From Leeuwenhoekiella polynyae (lineage in GTDB: Bacteria; Bacteroidota; Bacteroidia; Flavobacteriales; Flavobacteriaceae): a stretch of 64,000 bases of DNA. Below, piece after piece: positions 19,230 through 28,090 of the stretch. A program made the position numbers and the translations under genes. The stretch spans positions 1 through 64,000 of the forward strand of contig NZ_QOVK01000001.1 of NCBI RefSeq assembly GCF_004104075.1, written 5' to 3'. A model generated the notes under the pieces. It saw only the letters and a list, made by a program, of their open reading frames with translations. It was not told the origin of the DNA and did not search any database. Numbering within the stretch: the first letter of the stretch is position 1; the number at the start of each line of letters is the position of its first letter.

Positions 19230-20093
19230 TTACTTTTTTAACGTAACCTCCAGAAGCGTTGCTACTCCATCAGCAGCTTCGTTAGCGATATAAAGTGTAC
19301 CATTAGGACTAAAGGTTATGCTCTCTGGTTGCGCAAAATGATACTTATTTAACTCATGAACCCTTTTAATCGTTCCGGTAGCGCTCAATATCAAGAGCTT
19401 TGGTTTTTTTCCGTCTACTATGTAATACTCCCCGGTTTTAGGGTGTATCGCTATATCTGAAGGATTGAAGGTTTTTTCTTCTTTTTTAGTTTGGAAAGCC
19501 TCAAACTCTTTGGCTTGCATATCTATTTTAAACAGGGGTTTTTCATCCAGAATTTTAGTTGCTAATGGGATTGAATAGAGCCCTTTGTAGCGATCTTTAT
19601 CTAAGCCTTTATCTTTAGCAATTGTGACCAGACTTTTAGTTTTCGGGTTATAGGTTAGCGACTCCATATTGTTTTTAGACTTAAATGAAGTATCAAAATA
19701 ACGCGGAGCAACAGTGTCTGAAGTGAATGATTTAACCTCAAAAATACGACCGTCACTACGCATTACATAGGCATCATTTTCATGGAGCGCGATGGCTTCA
19801 TAATCGCCGTCTTCTCCAAAAGTAATGTCGTTACTAATCTCACCGGTATTTAAGTTGAAATTGTAAATAACACCATTTTCATCCTGAATACAGGCTATGG
19901 TAGAATCATTTACCCACGCAATGCCGCTAACTTCATCAAGAAGTGTGGGCAACTCCCAACTGTTTACAATAGTATAGGTAGCATTTTCTAAAATCTCTCG
20001 TTCTTCAGCAATAGATTTTTTATAAAAAGCATAGGATAGTATCCCTGATAAGATGAGAACACCAGAAATTATATAATGTGATAAATACTTCAT
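19230..20093 (-). CDS. SdiA-regulated/YjiK-like beta-propeller protein
   Basis: A 287-aa protein with one N-terminal hydrophobic anchor (SHYIISGVLILSGILSYAFY) and a repeat pattern like the SdiA-regulated family (PF06977): LDEVSGIAWVNDSTIACIQDENG, GDYEAIALHENDAYVMRSDG, NPSDIAIHPKTGEYYIVDG and QPESITFSPNGTLYIANE. These are blades of a propeller. E. coli YjiK-type proteins are of uncertain function. I chose the ATG at 20093 because the hydrophobic segment then starts at the N-terminus; the longer frame adds nine residues. It is 79 bp downstream of the histidine kinase on the same strand and might be cotranscribed. Confidence 0.8.
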   Translation of the reverse strand: MKYLSHYIISGVLILSGILSYAFYKKSIAEEREILENATYTIVNSWELPTLLDEVSGIAWVNDSTIACIQDENGVIYNFNLNTGEISNDITFGEDGDYEAIALHENDAYVMRSDGRIFEVKSFTSDTVAPRYFDTSFKSKNNMESLTYNPKTKSLVTIAKDKGLDKDRYKGLYSIPLATKILDEKPLFKIDMQAKEFEAFQTKKEEKTFNPSDIAIHPKTGEYYIVDGKKPKLLILSATGTIKRVHELNKYHFAQPESITFSPNGTLYIANEAADGVATLLEVTLKK

Positions 20094-20172
20094 TTTAAAT
20101 CTACATTTTTCAGAAAACAAATTTGAATACTAAAACTAGAAAGAATTGGGAATACCACCTGATCTATAACTT

Positions 20173-21441
20173 TTATTTAGGAAATTGAACCGTAAACGTG
20201 TGTTCTCCGTCAAACGTATACCTGAGCGTGAGATTATATTTTTCGGCAATTGCGCGTGCAATGGGTAAGCCCAGCCCTGTTGATTTTTCGGTAGCTCCTA
20301 TTTTTTTAAAACGTGCAAAAATAAGTTCAGCATCCAGTGGAGAAGCTGTACCGGTATTCCTCACCTGCAGTTGCTTGTTTGCAATACTCAGGGTAACCGG
20401 GTTTTGCGGCTTGCCGTGTACCAAAGCGTTTTTGATGAGGTTGGTCAATAAAATACGCGCCAGGTCTTTATTCATTTTAAATTGAATGCCATCAGTAGCA
20501 TGCAGCTTTAAGTCTATACCTTTGTGTATGGCGATCTCTTTAAAATCTGTTATGCACTCCTGAGCGAGTACATTAAAATCAATAGGTTCTGCTTCTTGAA
20601 ACTGTTTGTTTTCAATCTTAGAGAGGAGCAATAACGATTTGTTCAACCGGGTAAGCCTACCCAGATTATCCAGTACGGAAGCCATATGCATCAGTTGGTC
20701 ATCAGTAAGGCTGTTTTTTTCAAGAAACAATTCGAGTTTATTAATGCTTATAGCCAGCGGGGTTTGCAGCTCATGGGATGCATTTTCAATAAACTGTTTT
20801 TGCTCATTATAGGATTTATGCGCAGAGTTTATGAGTTCGCTTACCGTGGTGTTGAGCAGGTTAAATTCTTCTACAGCAGTAGGGGTGAGCGTGATTTGCG
20901 GTTTTTGTTCAATATTGAAGCTTTTTAACTGAGCGATAAGGTCGTAAAACGGTTTCCAGATGCGCTTGAGTAATAAGTTGTTTAAAACAAGAATGCTGAG
21001 GACCAAAACAAAATAAAGTCCGATGAGATAACTCACCAGATCTTCAATCAGGTCATCTTCCTCTACCATCGAAGTGATGATTTTAAGCTTGTAATAGCGG
21101 CCTTCTGCTTTCAGCGTACTTTCGTAAATGCGCACGGGCTCAAAATCTTCTTCGTTAATCATATACATCAAGGTATCCTGATACCGCTCTTGATGATTCT
21201 CATACTGTTGTTGTTGAATAGGAGTAAAGCTATATACGTGTTTGTTAAAGTCGTTGTTGTCCAGGATACCGGGGTCTTCTTTAGCACGTTTAAGCAAGAG
21301 TATTTTTTGATTTTCGAGTCCGTCATCAAGACTGTCGTATATCTCATCAAGCATCGCATAATAAAAGGCTAACGCCCAGAGGGTGATGACTGCAAGCAGC
21401 AGAAATGCAAGGTATTTTGAAGTATAATTGAGCAGTTTCAT
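20173..21441 (-). CDS. Sensor histidine kinase of a two-component system
   Basis: A 422-aa membrane histidine kinase. Two transmembrane helices (about residues 8-30 and 137-160) flank a short periplasmic sensor. The H-box is ENASHELQTPLAISINKLEL, followed by an N-box NLIKNALVHGKP and a G-box STGLGLPIARAIAEKY. It starts at the ATG whose A overlaps the TGA stop of the response regulator (TGATG), so the two are translationally coupled. The divergent PepSY_like genes are probable targets, as this genomic pairing is common in Bacteroidota (inference). Confidence 0.93.
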   Translation of the reverse strand: MKLLNYTSKYLAFLLLAVITLWALAFYYAMLDEIYDSLDDGLENQKILLLKRAKEDPGILDNNDFNKHVYSFTPIQQQQYENHQERYQDTLMYMINEEDFEPVRIYESTLKAEGRYYKLKIITSMVEEDDLIEDLVSYLIGLYFVLVLSILVLNNLLLKRIWKPFYDLIAQLKSFNIEQKPQITLTPTAVEEFNLLNTTVSELINSAHKSYNEQKQFIENASHELQTPLAISINKLELFLEKNSLTDDQLMHMASVLDNLGRLTRLNKSLLLLSKIENKQFQEAEPIDFNVLAQECITDFKEIAIHKGIDLKLHATDGIQFKMNKDLARILLTNLIKNALVHGKPQNPVTLSIANKQLQVRNTGTASPLDAELIFARFKKIGATEKSTGLGLPIARAIAEKYNLTLRYTFDGEHTFTVQFPK

Positions 21442-22112
21442 CAATCGAGCTCTAATTTATATCCTATGCCGTAAACGGCTCCGACTTTAATAGTAGCATT
21501 TTCCAGTTTTTTACGCAGGTTTTTAATTTGAGAGTATATAAAATCAAAACTATCTGCCTGATCTATATGATCTCCCCACACGTGTTCTGCAAGGGCAGCT
21601 TTGGTAACCAGTCGGGTTTTATTAGAAATCAGATAGGTCAGAATATCATATTCTTTTCGGTTTAAAATCACTTCTTTATCTGCTATGGTGAGGCTTCGGC
21701 TTTCGGGATCAATGACCACATTACCTATTTCTATGTATTTATTTCCTTCAAAATTTCTGCGTCTTAAAACGGCCTGTACCCGAGCATTCAATTCTGCAGT
21801 GTGAAAAGGCTTGGGCAGGTAATCATCTGCACCCATATTTAAACCCTGAATGCGATCATCTAAAGAATCATTTGCAGAAACGATGATAACCCCTTCTTCT
21901 TTACCTAAATCTTTAAGTTGTTTAAGTAGGTTGAGCCCATTACCATCAGGCAACATAATGTCAAGTAAAATACAGTCATAATCATAACTGCCTATTTTAA
22001 AACTTGCTTCAGCAAATGTACTTGCAGTTTCTACGAGATAACGTTCTTGCTCTAGCGTATCTCGCATATTATCTAGCATCTGAGGTTCATCTTCTATAAT
22101 CAATATTTTCAT
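21441..22112 (-). CDS. OmpR/PhoB family response regulator
   Basis: A 223-aa regulator with a receiver domain (acidic pair E7-D8, phospho-acceptor D51 in LLDIMLPDG, K in LPKPF) and a C-terminal winged helix with LNRKEYDILTYLI and the ending VYGIGYKLELD. It shares one base with the kinase start. Between this gene and the two rightward PepSY_like genes, each PepSY gene carries the same composite promoter block, the natural candidate for its binding site. Confidence 0.95.
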   Translation of the reverse strand: MKILIIEDEPQMLDNMRDTLEQERYLVETASTFAEASFKIGSYDYDCILLDIMLPDGNGLNLLKQLKDLGKEEGVIIVSANDSLDDRIQGLNMGADDYLPKPFHTAELNARVQAVLRRRNFEGNKYIEIGNVVIDPESRSLTIADKEVILNRKEYDILTYLISNKTRLVTKAALAEHVWGDHIDQADSFDFIYSQIKNLRKKLENATIKVGAVYGIGYKLELD

Positions 22113-22237
22113 CGCTACGGTCTGTATAAGTCATGCAACATTAAGAGCCAATTCTGTAAAGAAGTGGTAAAGTCAGGATGAGGGCGCTATTCTTTATACC
22201 TTCTAAATAAAGCAAGCTTTCTCAATCTATATGGTAG

Positions 22238-22305
22238 TTTCACAGTTTTTAACGTTTACACCGGCTGAAGCTACCAATTGTTTCCAGTTTTACTTCATTT
22301 GTTTG
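22238..22305 (+). promoter_or_regulatory. Composite promoter, PepSY_like gene 1
   Basis: Box A TTTCACAGTTTTTAAC (22238-22253), 18 bases, box B TACCAATTGTTTCCAG (22272-22287) containing a -33-like TTG at 22278-22280, and a -7-like TTTGTTTG at 22298-22305. The second PepSY_like gene has the same boxes with one change each and the same 18-base gap (22952-23001). Box A would sit where an OmpR-type activator binds. Confidence 0.75.
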
Positions 22306-22329
22306 TGCAGAATTTAAACTGAAAAAATT

Positions 22330-22770
22330 ATGAAAAATGTAAAATTGATGCTTCTGGGGCTAACCGGAATAACCGCTGTACATGCTCAAGATCTAACCCC
22401 TGATCGTGTGCCACAAGCGATAAGAGCAAGTTTTCAGCAAAACTATGCTCAGGCAACGGATGTGGAGTGGGAGCAAGAATACCCAGGTTATAGTGTCGCG
22501 TTTGAAGTAGATCGTATGGATCATGAGATCTGGTATGATAAGTCTGGCGCTATATTGAAGTCTGAACAGGAACTAAAAGCAGATGAACTGCCTCAGGGGG
22601 TACACGATGCATTGCTTAAAGCTCATAAAGATTTTACCATTGAAGAAGTTGAGAAACTGGATATAAAAGGCAAAATCACCTATACTGTAGAACTTGAAAA
22701 AGGATGGTTTCAGGAGCGGGAAGTGGTTGTAGATGCGACCGGTAAAATTTTAAGCGATCTAGAAGATTAA
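22330..22770 (+). CDS. PepSY_like (DUF2874) periplasmic protein 1
   Basis: A 146-aa exported protein with signal peptide ending VHAQ. It has two copies of the PepSY_like/beta-lactamase-inhibitor-like fold (PF11396): VPQAIRASFQQNYAQATDVEWEQE followed by VAFEVDRMDHEIWYDKSG, and LPQGVHDALLKAHKDFTIEEVEK followed by YTVELEKGW. Such small periplasmic proteins are often encoded beside a two-component system, as here, where they may report envelope state. Transcribed divergently from the response regulator and followed by its own terminator. Paralogous to the gene at 23048. Confidence 0.88.
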   Translation: MKNVKLMLLGLTGITAVHAQDLTPDRVPQAIRASFQQNYAQATDVEWEQEYPGYSVAFEVDRMDHEIWYDKSGAILKSEQELKADELPQGVHDALLKAHKDFTIEEVEKLDIKGKITYTVELEKGWFQEREVVVDATGKILSDLED

Positions 22771-22794
22771 TGCTTCTTTTGAGCTATACCTAGT

Positions 22795-22826
22795 AAAGGG
22801 ATTGAATACGTGTTCAATCCCTTTTT
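22795..22826. terminator. Terminator after PepSY_like gene 1
   Basis: 12-bp stem AAAGGGATTGAA / TTCAATCCCTTT with 6-nt loop and a T run, 24 bp after the stop. Confidence 0.88.
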
Positions 22827-22844
22827 TAATGTTTAATCGATACT

Positions 22845-22900
22845 CGAGATTTAAATGCTGCAAGACAAGTCTCGCTCAGTCTAATGCTTGGAGGGGCTGG
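22845..22900. repeat. Dispersed repeat family CGAGA-N20-TCTCG, copy 2
   Basis: CGAGATTTAAATGCTGCAAG...TCTCG (22845-22874) then a partly conserved TCTAATGCTTGG. Arm spacing is 20 bases as in the other copies. Confidence 0.7.
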
Positions 22901-22951
22901 TCACGAAGTCGTTTACTATATGAAAATCGGTAAACTTAAGAAGCGATGAAA

Positions 22952-23030
22952 TTTCACATTTTTTAACTTTTTCAAAAGGGATAGGTACCAATTGCTTCCA
23001 GATTTGAGCCTTTAGTTTGTACAACATTAA
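22952..23030 (+). promoter_or_regulatory. Composite promoter, PepSY_like gene 2
   Basis: Box A TTTCACATTTTTTAAC (22952-22967), 18 bases, box B TACCAATTGCTTCCAG (22986-23001), then a conserved TTTAGTTTGT core. Nearly identical to the block at 22238-22305, while the sequence between boxes has diverged, so the boxes appear to be under selection. Confidence 0.75.
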
Positions 23031-23047
23031 TTTATAAACAATACCCT

Positions 23048-23479
23048 ATGAAAACGCTAACAATCTTAATGATCAGTATTTTTTTAAGCACTACAGTAGG
23101 AGCACAAGACTTACCTGCTAACCAAGTGCCCGCAAATATCAAAACCAATTTTGAATTAGACTTTAAAGAAGCAACTCATGCCAGTTGGGAACAAGCCGGG
23201 AGTTTCTATAAAGTAGACTTTCAATCAGAAGACCTTAACCAAAGCGTATGGTATGCTAAAGACGGATGCCTTATTAAGCAACAAACTCCTATAGCATACC
23301 ACGAGCTTCCGCAAGCAGTTAAAGAGACGTTGACAGCTTCTTACCCCAATATTAAATTCAATACGTTGCTACACACTAAAAAATATGGTAACAGTACGTA
23401 TAGCTTAATTCTAGAATCTGATATAGCAAAAAAGAATCAATTGGTTTTTAATTATAAGGGGGATGAAATTACGCAATAG
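23048..23479 (+). CDS. PepSY_like (DUF2874) periplasmic protein 2
   Basis: A 143-aa exported protein with signal peptide ending VGAQ. Same fold and motif order as the gene at 22330: VPANIKTNFELDFKEATHASWEQ, VDFQSEDLNQSVWYAKDG, LPQAVKETLTASYPN. It looks like a diverged tandem duplicate, retaining the same upstream control block. One cysteine is present in DGCLIK. No terminator was clear behind it. Confidence 0.85.
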   Translation: MKTLTILMISIFLSTTVGAQDLPANQVPANIKTNFELDFKEATHASWEQAGSFYKVDFQSEDLNQSVWYAKDGCLIKQQTPIAYHELPQAVKETLTASYPNIKFNTLLHTKKYGNSTYSLILESDIAKKNQLVFNYKGDEITQ

Positions 23480-23507
23480 GTGGGTAGATTATATGTAAGA
23501 TAAAGGG

Positions 23508-23888
23508 CTACATCGTGTGCACGCAGTATGTATCATGGTCTGTTACTTCTTTAAAATCAGTTACAAATTTACAAGGAATCGAAGTCAACCTTTTAAAGTA
23601 TTCAAAATTCGTATAGTCCGGATTTTTATTAGAGACGACAATGATCCATTTAAAATTATCTTCTAAAACCAATTTATCTTTGATCAAAAATAAAGGATCT
23701 ATTGAATAGTCATTCTTATCTTCATTTGTGATTAATAAGCCCAGCTTTCTGCTTCCGTATATTTCAGATTTAAGATCCAGGCAATTTTGAAAAGAATCGG
23801 AATCAAAATGTCCGCCGTCATTGATTTTTAGTTTTATAAAATGGGCTTGAAAGTCTAGACGAAACTCGCCGAGATTAATGGTATTCAT
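23508..23888 (-). CDS. Small protein, possibly STAS/SpoIIAA-like fold
   Basis: A 126-aa soluble protein without signal peptide. The order of predicted strands and helices, with LKINDGGHFDSDSFQNCLDL, a central GLLITNEDKNDYSIDPLFLIKD and KWIIVVSNK, resembles a family of flavobacterial STAS-like cytosolic proteins, but I cannot confirm this. It is convergent with the PepSY_like gene, 28 bp between stops. No neighbour suggests a role. Confidence 0.5.
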   Translation of the reverse strand: MNTINLGEFRLDFQAHFIKLKINDGGHFDSDSFQNCLDLKSEIYGSRKLGLLITNEDKNDYSIDPLFLIKDKLVLEDNFKWIIVVSNKNPDYTNFEYFKRLTSIPCKFVTDFKEVTDHDTYCVHTM

Positions 23889-24174
23889 AATTTTTGGAAC
23901 ATGGAGAATTAAGCCTGCGAAATTAATTAAAACGAATCTAAATAGTAGTTTTTAGACTACATCAATTTTAGATTTAACATATTTAATATGCACTTTAATC
24001 GCATATATCTGTATTTCAACCTTTTTGAGCTTAGGCTGTAAACTATGTAGATTGAAGAATTAACAAGTATATTTCATAGTACATAACGATAGGTTTCTCT
24101 ATAAATTATCAATATTTTAATTCTTTACTTTAAAAGGTAAACTTATATTGCTGTCCACAACCAAAACTGCTTTT

Positions 24175-25053
24175 ATGGCCTCAGGATTTTTTGCGCTTTT
24201 AGATGACATTGCAACCTTAATGGACGACGTTTCGGTAATGGCCAAAGTTGCGGGTAAGAAAACCGCAGGAATTCTAGGAGATGACCTTGCCGTTAACGCC
24301 GAAAAAGCTTCAGGCTTTATGTCGTCGCGTGAGATTCCGGTATTATGGGCCATAACCAAAGGTTCGTTGCTCAATAAGATCATTATTTTACCCATAGCCT
24401 TTTTATTGAGTGCCTTTATACCCGTCGCCATCACGGTGATTCTCATCATTGGCGGACTCTATTTGGCTTATGAAGGAGCAGAAAAGATCTATGAGTTTTT
24501 CTTTCCGCATGCACATGCCGAAGAAAAACCAGCTTTACAGGAAATGAGTGAAGAAGCGATTCTTAAGTATGAAAAAGAAAAAGTGAAGTCGGCTATTTTA
24601 ACCGATTTTATCCTCTCTGTAGAGATCATCATCATTGCTTTGGGTACGGTAACCGGTGAAGAACTGATCAATCAGATTATTGTGGTAACTATTATCGCAC
24701 TTGTTGCAACTGTAGGGGTTTATGGCATAGTTGCACTTATCGTACGCATGGATGAGTTTGGTGCTAAACTTATTGACCTTAATGAAGAAGAAGATAGTTT
24801 TTCTGACAAAGTAGGCAAGTTTCTAGTCAGTGCCCTACCGGTAGTGATCAAAAGTCTTTCGGTAATTGGTACTATTGCTTTGCTTCTGGTTTCTGGTGGG
24901 ATTTTCACCCACAACCTGCATTTTATTCACGATCTATTTGAAACCTGGCCCAGTATGTTGGTTGAGTTTTTACTAGGACTGGTAGTTGGTTTTCTGGTGT
25001 TGCTTGTGGTTAGCGGTAGTAAAAAAGTTTACCATTCTCTAAAGGGTAACTAA
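24175..25053 (+). CDS. DUF808 family inner-membrane protein (YedI-like)
   Basis: A 292-aa polytopic membrane protein. The N-terminus MASGFFALLDDIATLMDDVS and the next AGKKTAGILGDDLAVNAEK match the DUF808/YedI family closely. There are about six to eight hydrophobic segments, including the final FLLGLVVGFLVLLVVSG. Function of the family is not established. I chose the ATG at 24175, which gives the family's conserved N-terminus; a TTG nine codons upstream is unlikely. Confidence 0.92.
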   Translation: MASGFFALLDDIATLMDDVSVMAKVAGKKTAGILGDDLAVNAEKASGFMSSREIPVLWAITKGSLLNKIIILPIAFLLSAFIPVAITVILIIGGLYLAYEGAEKIYEFFFPHAHAEEKPALQEMSEEAILKYEKEKVKSAILTDFILSVEIIIIALGTVTGEELINQIIVVTIIALVATVGVYGIVALIVRMDEFGAKLIDLNEEEDSFSDKVGKFLVSALPVVIKSLSVIGTIALLLVSGGIFTHNLHFIHDLFETWPSMLVEFLLGLVVGFLVLLVVSGSKKVYHSLKGN

Positions 25054-25127
25054 ATAGCCAAACTGTGTATGCTTTAGTCTCAGATCTATCCATTGTGTTA
25101 GGCTTATGTTTCTTTAACCTTTAGTTA

Positions 25128-25157
25128 TTGTTAACTGTGAGCTTATACTTACTTTTG
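25128..25157 (+). promoter_or_regulatory. Consensus Bacteroidota promoter for the porin gene
   Basis: -33 TTG at 25128-25130, 19 bases, and a perfect -7 TACTTTTG at 25150-25157, placing the transcript start about 20 bases before the ATG at 25186. Confidence 0.75.
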
Positions 25158-25185
25158 CAGGCCTAAACTTTAGGTTCTTATAGCT

Positions 25186-26406
25186 ATGGATACGCTTCGT
25201 ATCATTTATACTTTTTTTGCGCTTTCATGCTTTTGTATGTTGCTTCCACAAGCTGCATTTGCTCAAGAGCTCGCAAAACATGATTCTATCTCAAAATGGC
25301 AAATTGATTATGGAGCTAAGGGCATTCAATTTACAGCACCTCATAATGACTTTTCACTACAGATACAGAGTCGATTTCAATTCCGCTATGCGACACCCGG
25401 AGATAATGATCCGTTAACCTATGACGATTTCAGTGAAGAAGAGAATAGTGTTTTTAAAATAAATCGTTCCCGTCTTAAAGTTGGTGGTCATGCCTATAAA
25501 CCCTGGCTGAAATACTATTGGGAATATGAACTGGGGCAAGGAAATCTGCTTGATTTTAGAATTATGATAGAGCGGTGGAAGTGGCTCAACATCAAAATAG
25601 GGCAGTGGAAGCTGGAGTTTACCCGGGAGCGCCGCATCAGTAGTGGAGCACAACAACTGGTTGACCGCTCTATTTTAAACCGAAGTTTTACCGTAGATCG
25701 CCAGCAAGGTATAGAGTTATACGGTAGATTAGCAGGCAGGGGATCTGCAGATTTTAGTTATTGGGCGGCAGTAGTCACCGGAAGCGGTAGGTCTGCTACG
25801 GAGAATGATGATAAGAACCTGATGTATTTTGGCCGTCTACAATGGAATGTTCTGGGAGATGATCTCGGTTTTTCAGGAGGTAGTGATTTACAATTACATC
25901 AGACTCCAGAGGCAATTCTAGCCGTATCAGCTGTTACAAACCGAAGTCCGTTTACGCGGTTTTCTTCTTCAGGCGGTGGCTTTTTAGCAGGTTTTGAACA
26001 ACAAGAACCCGGCCAGTACCGCATCAATCAGACGAATGTAGAGACTGCTTTTAAGTATCAAGGCTTCAGTTGGCAATCAGAAATACACCGCAAAGAAATC
26101 ATCGATAAACTGAATGCAAATGCCACTACAACATTGAGTGGGTATTATGTGCAGGCAGGTTATTTTGCCAATCAGGCATTTTCTTGGTGGCCCAAACCTT
26201 TAGAAGTAGCTGTACGCTATGCCAGTTTTAAACCGGATAGGAGTCAAGATACGGAGTTGGATGAATCTTCACTCGCTTTCAATTGGTTTTTTAAAGGACA
26301 TCGCAACAAGTTGACTGCTGAAATTTCTAGCTTTGATTATGAAACTCCAACCGAAGAACTTAAAAACGAGTTGCGTTTTAGAGTGCAGTGGGATATTTCG
26401 TTTTAA
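25186..26406 (+). CDS. Phosphate-selective-type porin (OprO/OprP family)
   Basis: A 406-aa outer-membrane protein with signal peptide ending AFAQ and a 16-strand porin pattern (PF07396): FSLQIQSRFQFRYA, FKINRSRLKVGGHAYKPWLKYYWEYEL, KIGQWKLEFTRERRISSG, ending VQWDISF. Family members take up phosphate or pyrophosphate in Pseudomonas; in Bacteroidota the substrate is usually untested. It has its own consensus promoter at 25128-25157 and stands between DUF808 and the AraC regulator, with no clear functional link. Confidence 0.88.
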   Translation: MDTLRIIYTFFALSCFCMLLPQAAFAQELAKHDSISKWQIDYGAKGIQFTAPHNDFSLQIQSRFQFRYATPGDNDPLTYDDFSEEENSVFKINRSRLKVGGHAYKPWLKYYWEYELGQGNLLDFRIMIERWKWLNIKIGQWKLEFTRERRISSGAQQLVDRSILNRSFTVDRQQGIELYGRLAGRGSADFSYWAAVVTGSGRSATENDDKNLMYFGRLQWNVLGDDLGFSGGSDLQLHQTPEAILAVSAVTNRSPFTRFSSSGGGFLAGFEQQEPGQYRINQTNVETAFKYQGFSWQSEIHRKEIIDKLNANATTTLSGYYVQAGYFANQAFSWWPKPLEVAVRYASFKPDRSQDTELDESSLAFNWFFKGHRNKLTAEISSFDYETPTEELKNELRFRVQWDISF

Positions 26407-26412
26407 TGACGT

Positions 26413-27258
26413 TCATTCAGGATACAAGGTGTTGTCGTGCTGTTGCACATAGTTTTTTGCCTGGTTCTGAAATTCCTGAGGTGTCTGATTGGTATGCCCT
26501 TTAAAAAATCTACTAAAATATGACCGGTCTTTAAACCCCAGATTGAAACCAATTTCTTTGATGGTGTTTTCACTGTGAATCATCTGGCGTTTGGCTTCCA
26601 GGACCAGACGATCGTGAATGAGTTGCATTCCGGTTTTGGAGAGTTTTTCCTTTAAGATCTGATTCAACCGCTTAGCACTGATATTCATCTTATCTGCATA
26701 AAATGCTGCTGTGCGTTCCTCGTGATAATTCAACTCCAGCAGCATCATAAACTCATATACCCGCTTTTCATTGATGTCCTGAAGGGTAAAATGCTGTTCT
26801 TTCAACTGAATGAGTTTCAGTAAAAACACTTTAAGCAAAGCCTTTACTATAATCAGGTTGATTTCCTCTTTAGCATATTCCTCATGCATCAAATTGTAAA
26901 CTGCTTGCAGGCTGCGTGCACTCTCTTCGTTGAGTTGTAAACACGAGAACTCACCTTGTACATTAAAAATTCTAAAGACATCCAGTAAAAACTCTTTAAG
27001 GTCATCCTCCAGCAACTCGTGCTTAAAAGAGATCAAAACTCCTTTTTTACCGGCTTTATTCAATTGATGTACGCGATACGGCGGAATCAGGTAAATCCAA
27101 TTTCCTATCAGCGTTTGAAAATCGTGTTGTGGGGTGTGTAATGCCTCCTCATTGATCAACCAGACGATCTCATAAAACTCCTTACGCCCCGGGTCGTCCA
27201 GATAAGAAGGAGGGCAGTCTGCAAGATCGCGTATGTATAAAACCTTATCACTAAGCAT
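26413..27258 (-). CDS. AraC family transcriptional regulator
   Basis: A 281-aa regulator with a cupin-like N-terminal sensor region and a C-terminal AraC double helix-turn-helix (about residues 180-275: FYADKMNISAKRLNQILK and IKEIGFNLGFKDRSYFSRFF). I chose the ATG at 27258, not the one at 27354, because a perfect minus-strand -7 box TATTTTTG at 27333-27340 would put the transcript start between them. It is divergent from the ribulose-monophosphate genes and probably controls them in response to formaldehyde or a related signal (inference). Direct repeats GTACCACA lie at 27327 and 27379. Confidence 0.9.
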   Translation of the reverse strand: MLSDKVLYIRDLADCPPSYLDDPGRKEFYEIVWLINEEALHTPQHDFQTLIGNWIYLIPPYRVHQLNKAGKKGVLISFKHELLEDDLKEFLLDVFRIFNVQGEFSCLQLNEESARSLQAVYNLMHEEYAKEEINLIIVKALLKVFLLKLIQLKEQHFTLQDINEKRVYEFMMLLELNYHEERTAAFYADKMNISAKRLNQILKEKLSKTGMQLIHDRLVLEAKRQMIHSENTIKEIGFNLGFKDRSYFSRFFKGHTNQTPQEFQNQAKNYVQQHDNTLYPE

Positions 27259-27326
27259 ATAAGCACTGTTTTGGATAAGACTTGTATTAAAATTTACAAG
27301 TCTGTTTGAAGTGTTGTTTCTAAAAT

Positions 27327-27434
27327 GTACCACAAAAATAGCGAATAACACCACTAATTTTTAGAGGGTGAGCAAATAGTACCACACATCTGTCAAATCG
27401 TGTAACAAGTAGGTTGACTTGTTGGGTACTTTTG
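27327..27434. promoter_or_regulatory. Divergent promoter region of araC-type gene and hxlB
   Basis: Direct repeats GTACCACA at 27327-27334 and 27379-27386 start 52 bp apart, about five helical turns. The first overlaps the leftward -7 box (27333-27340); the second lies about 40 bases upstream of the rightward -7 box TACTTTTG (27427-27434). The arrangement fits an AraC-type protein repressing itself and activating hxlB. Confidence 0.55.
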
Positions 27435-27464
27435 TACCGATTAGAATAACAATGCTTAGAACTT

Positions 27465-28049
27465 ATGATGAATACTCCAACGATACCCCTAAATGAAGTC
27501 TTAGATGAAGCAGTGAATCTGGTTTATGAAGAACATTTAAAAATGCGCGACGGACTGGATTACAACCAGCTGGCAGCGGTGATTCCACATCTGGATGCGA
27601 GTAAACGTATTTTTTTGATGGGAATGGGCCGCAGCGGACTGATGATGCAAGCGGCGGCGATGCGCTTGATGCATTTAGGATATGAAACGTATGTAGTGGG
27701 AGAGACCACTACCCCTGCAATAGGTAAAGGAGACCTGTTACTTGCCGGTTCGGGGAGCGGAAGTACTACAAGTATTGTAAATGCCGCAAAAACCGCAAAG
27801 CAAGAAGGAGCTGGTGTAGTAGCGATCACAACAAACCCAGATTCTCTTTTAGCCGATCTGGCCGATCAGGTGCTTCTCATTCCTGCAGCACAAAAAAACA
27901 AACAGGAAGCGGCTATTTCTAAACAATATGCAGGTAGTCTTTTTGAACAAAGTTTGTTGCTGGTTACTGATGCTTTGATACAGGTATTGTGGCAGGCCGG
28001 TGGGAAATCTGCAGACGAACTCTGGAAACGCCACTCCAATCTGGAGTAA
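27465..28049 (+). CDS. hxlB: 6-phospho-3-hexuloisomerase
   Basis: A 194-aa SIS-domain sugar-phosphate isomerase. The phosphate-binding motifs IFLMGMGRSGLMMQAAAMRL and GSGSGSTTSIVNAAKTA match the PHI family, as does the length. It converts hexulose 6-phosphate to fructose 6-phosphate, the second step of the ribulose-monophosphate route of formaldehyde fixation. Adjacent to its partner synthase (41 bp gap). Two consecutive ATGs at 27465 and 27468 are possible starts. Confidence 0.93.
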   Translation: MMNTPTIPLNEVLDEAVNLVYEEHLKMRDGLDYNQLAAVIPHLDASKRIFLMGMGRSGLMMQAAAMRLMHLGYETYVVGETTTPAIGKGDLLLAGSGSGSTTSIVNAAKTAKQEGAGVVAITTNPDSLLADLADQVLLIPAAQKNKQEAAISKQYAGSLFEQSLLLVTDALIQVLWQAGGKSADELWKRHSNLE

Positions 28050-28090
28050 GAGCTAGAAAAATAAAAATTATAACAACTAAATTACATACC

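Noticed and set aside
27259-27354. Longer AraC regulator starting at 27354
   Set aside because: A perfect leftward -7 box at 27333-27340 would start transcription downstream of that ATG.
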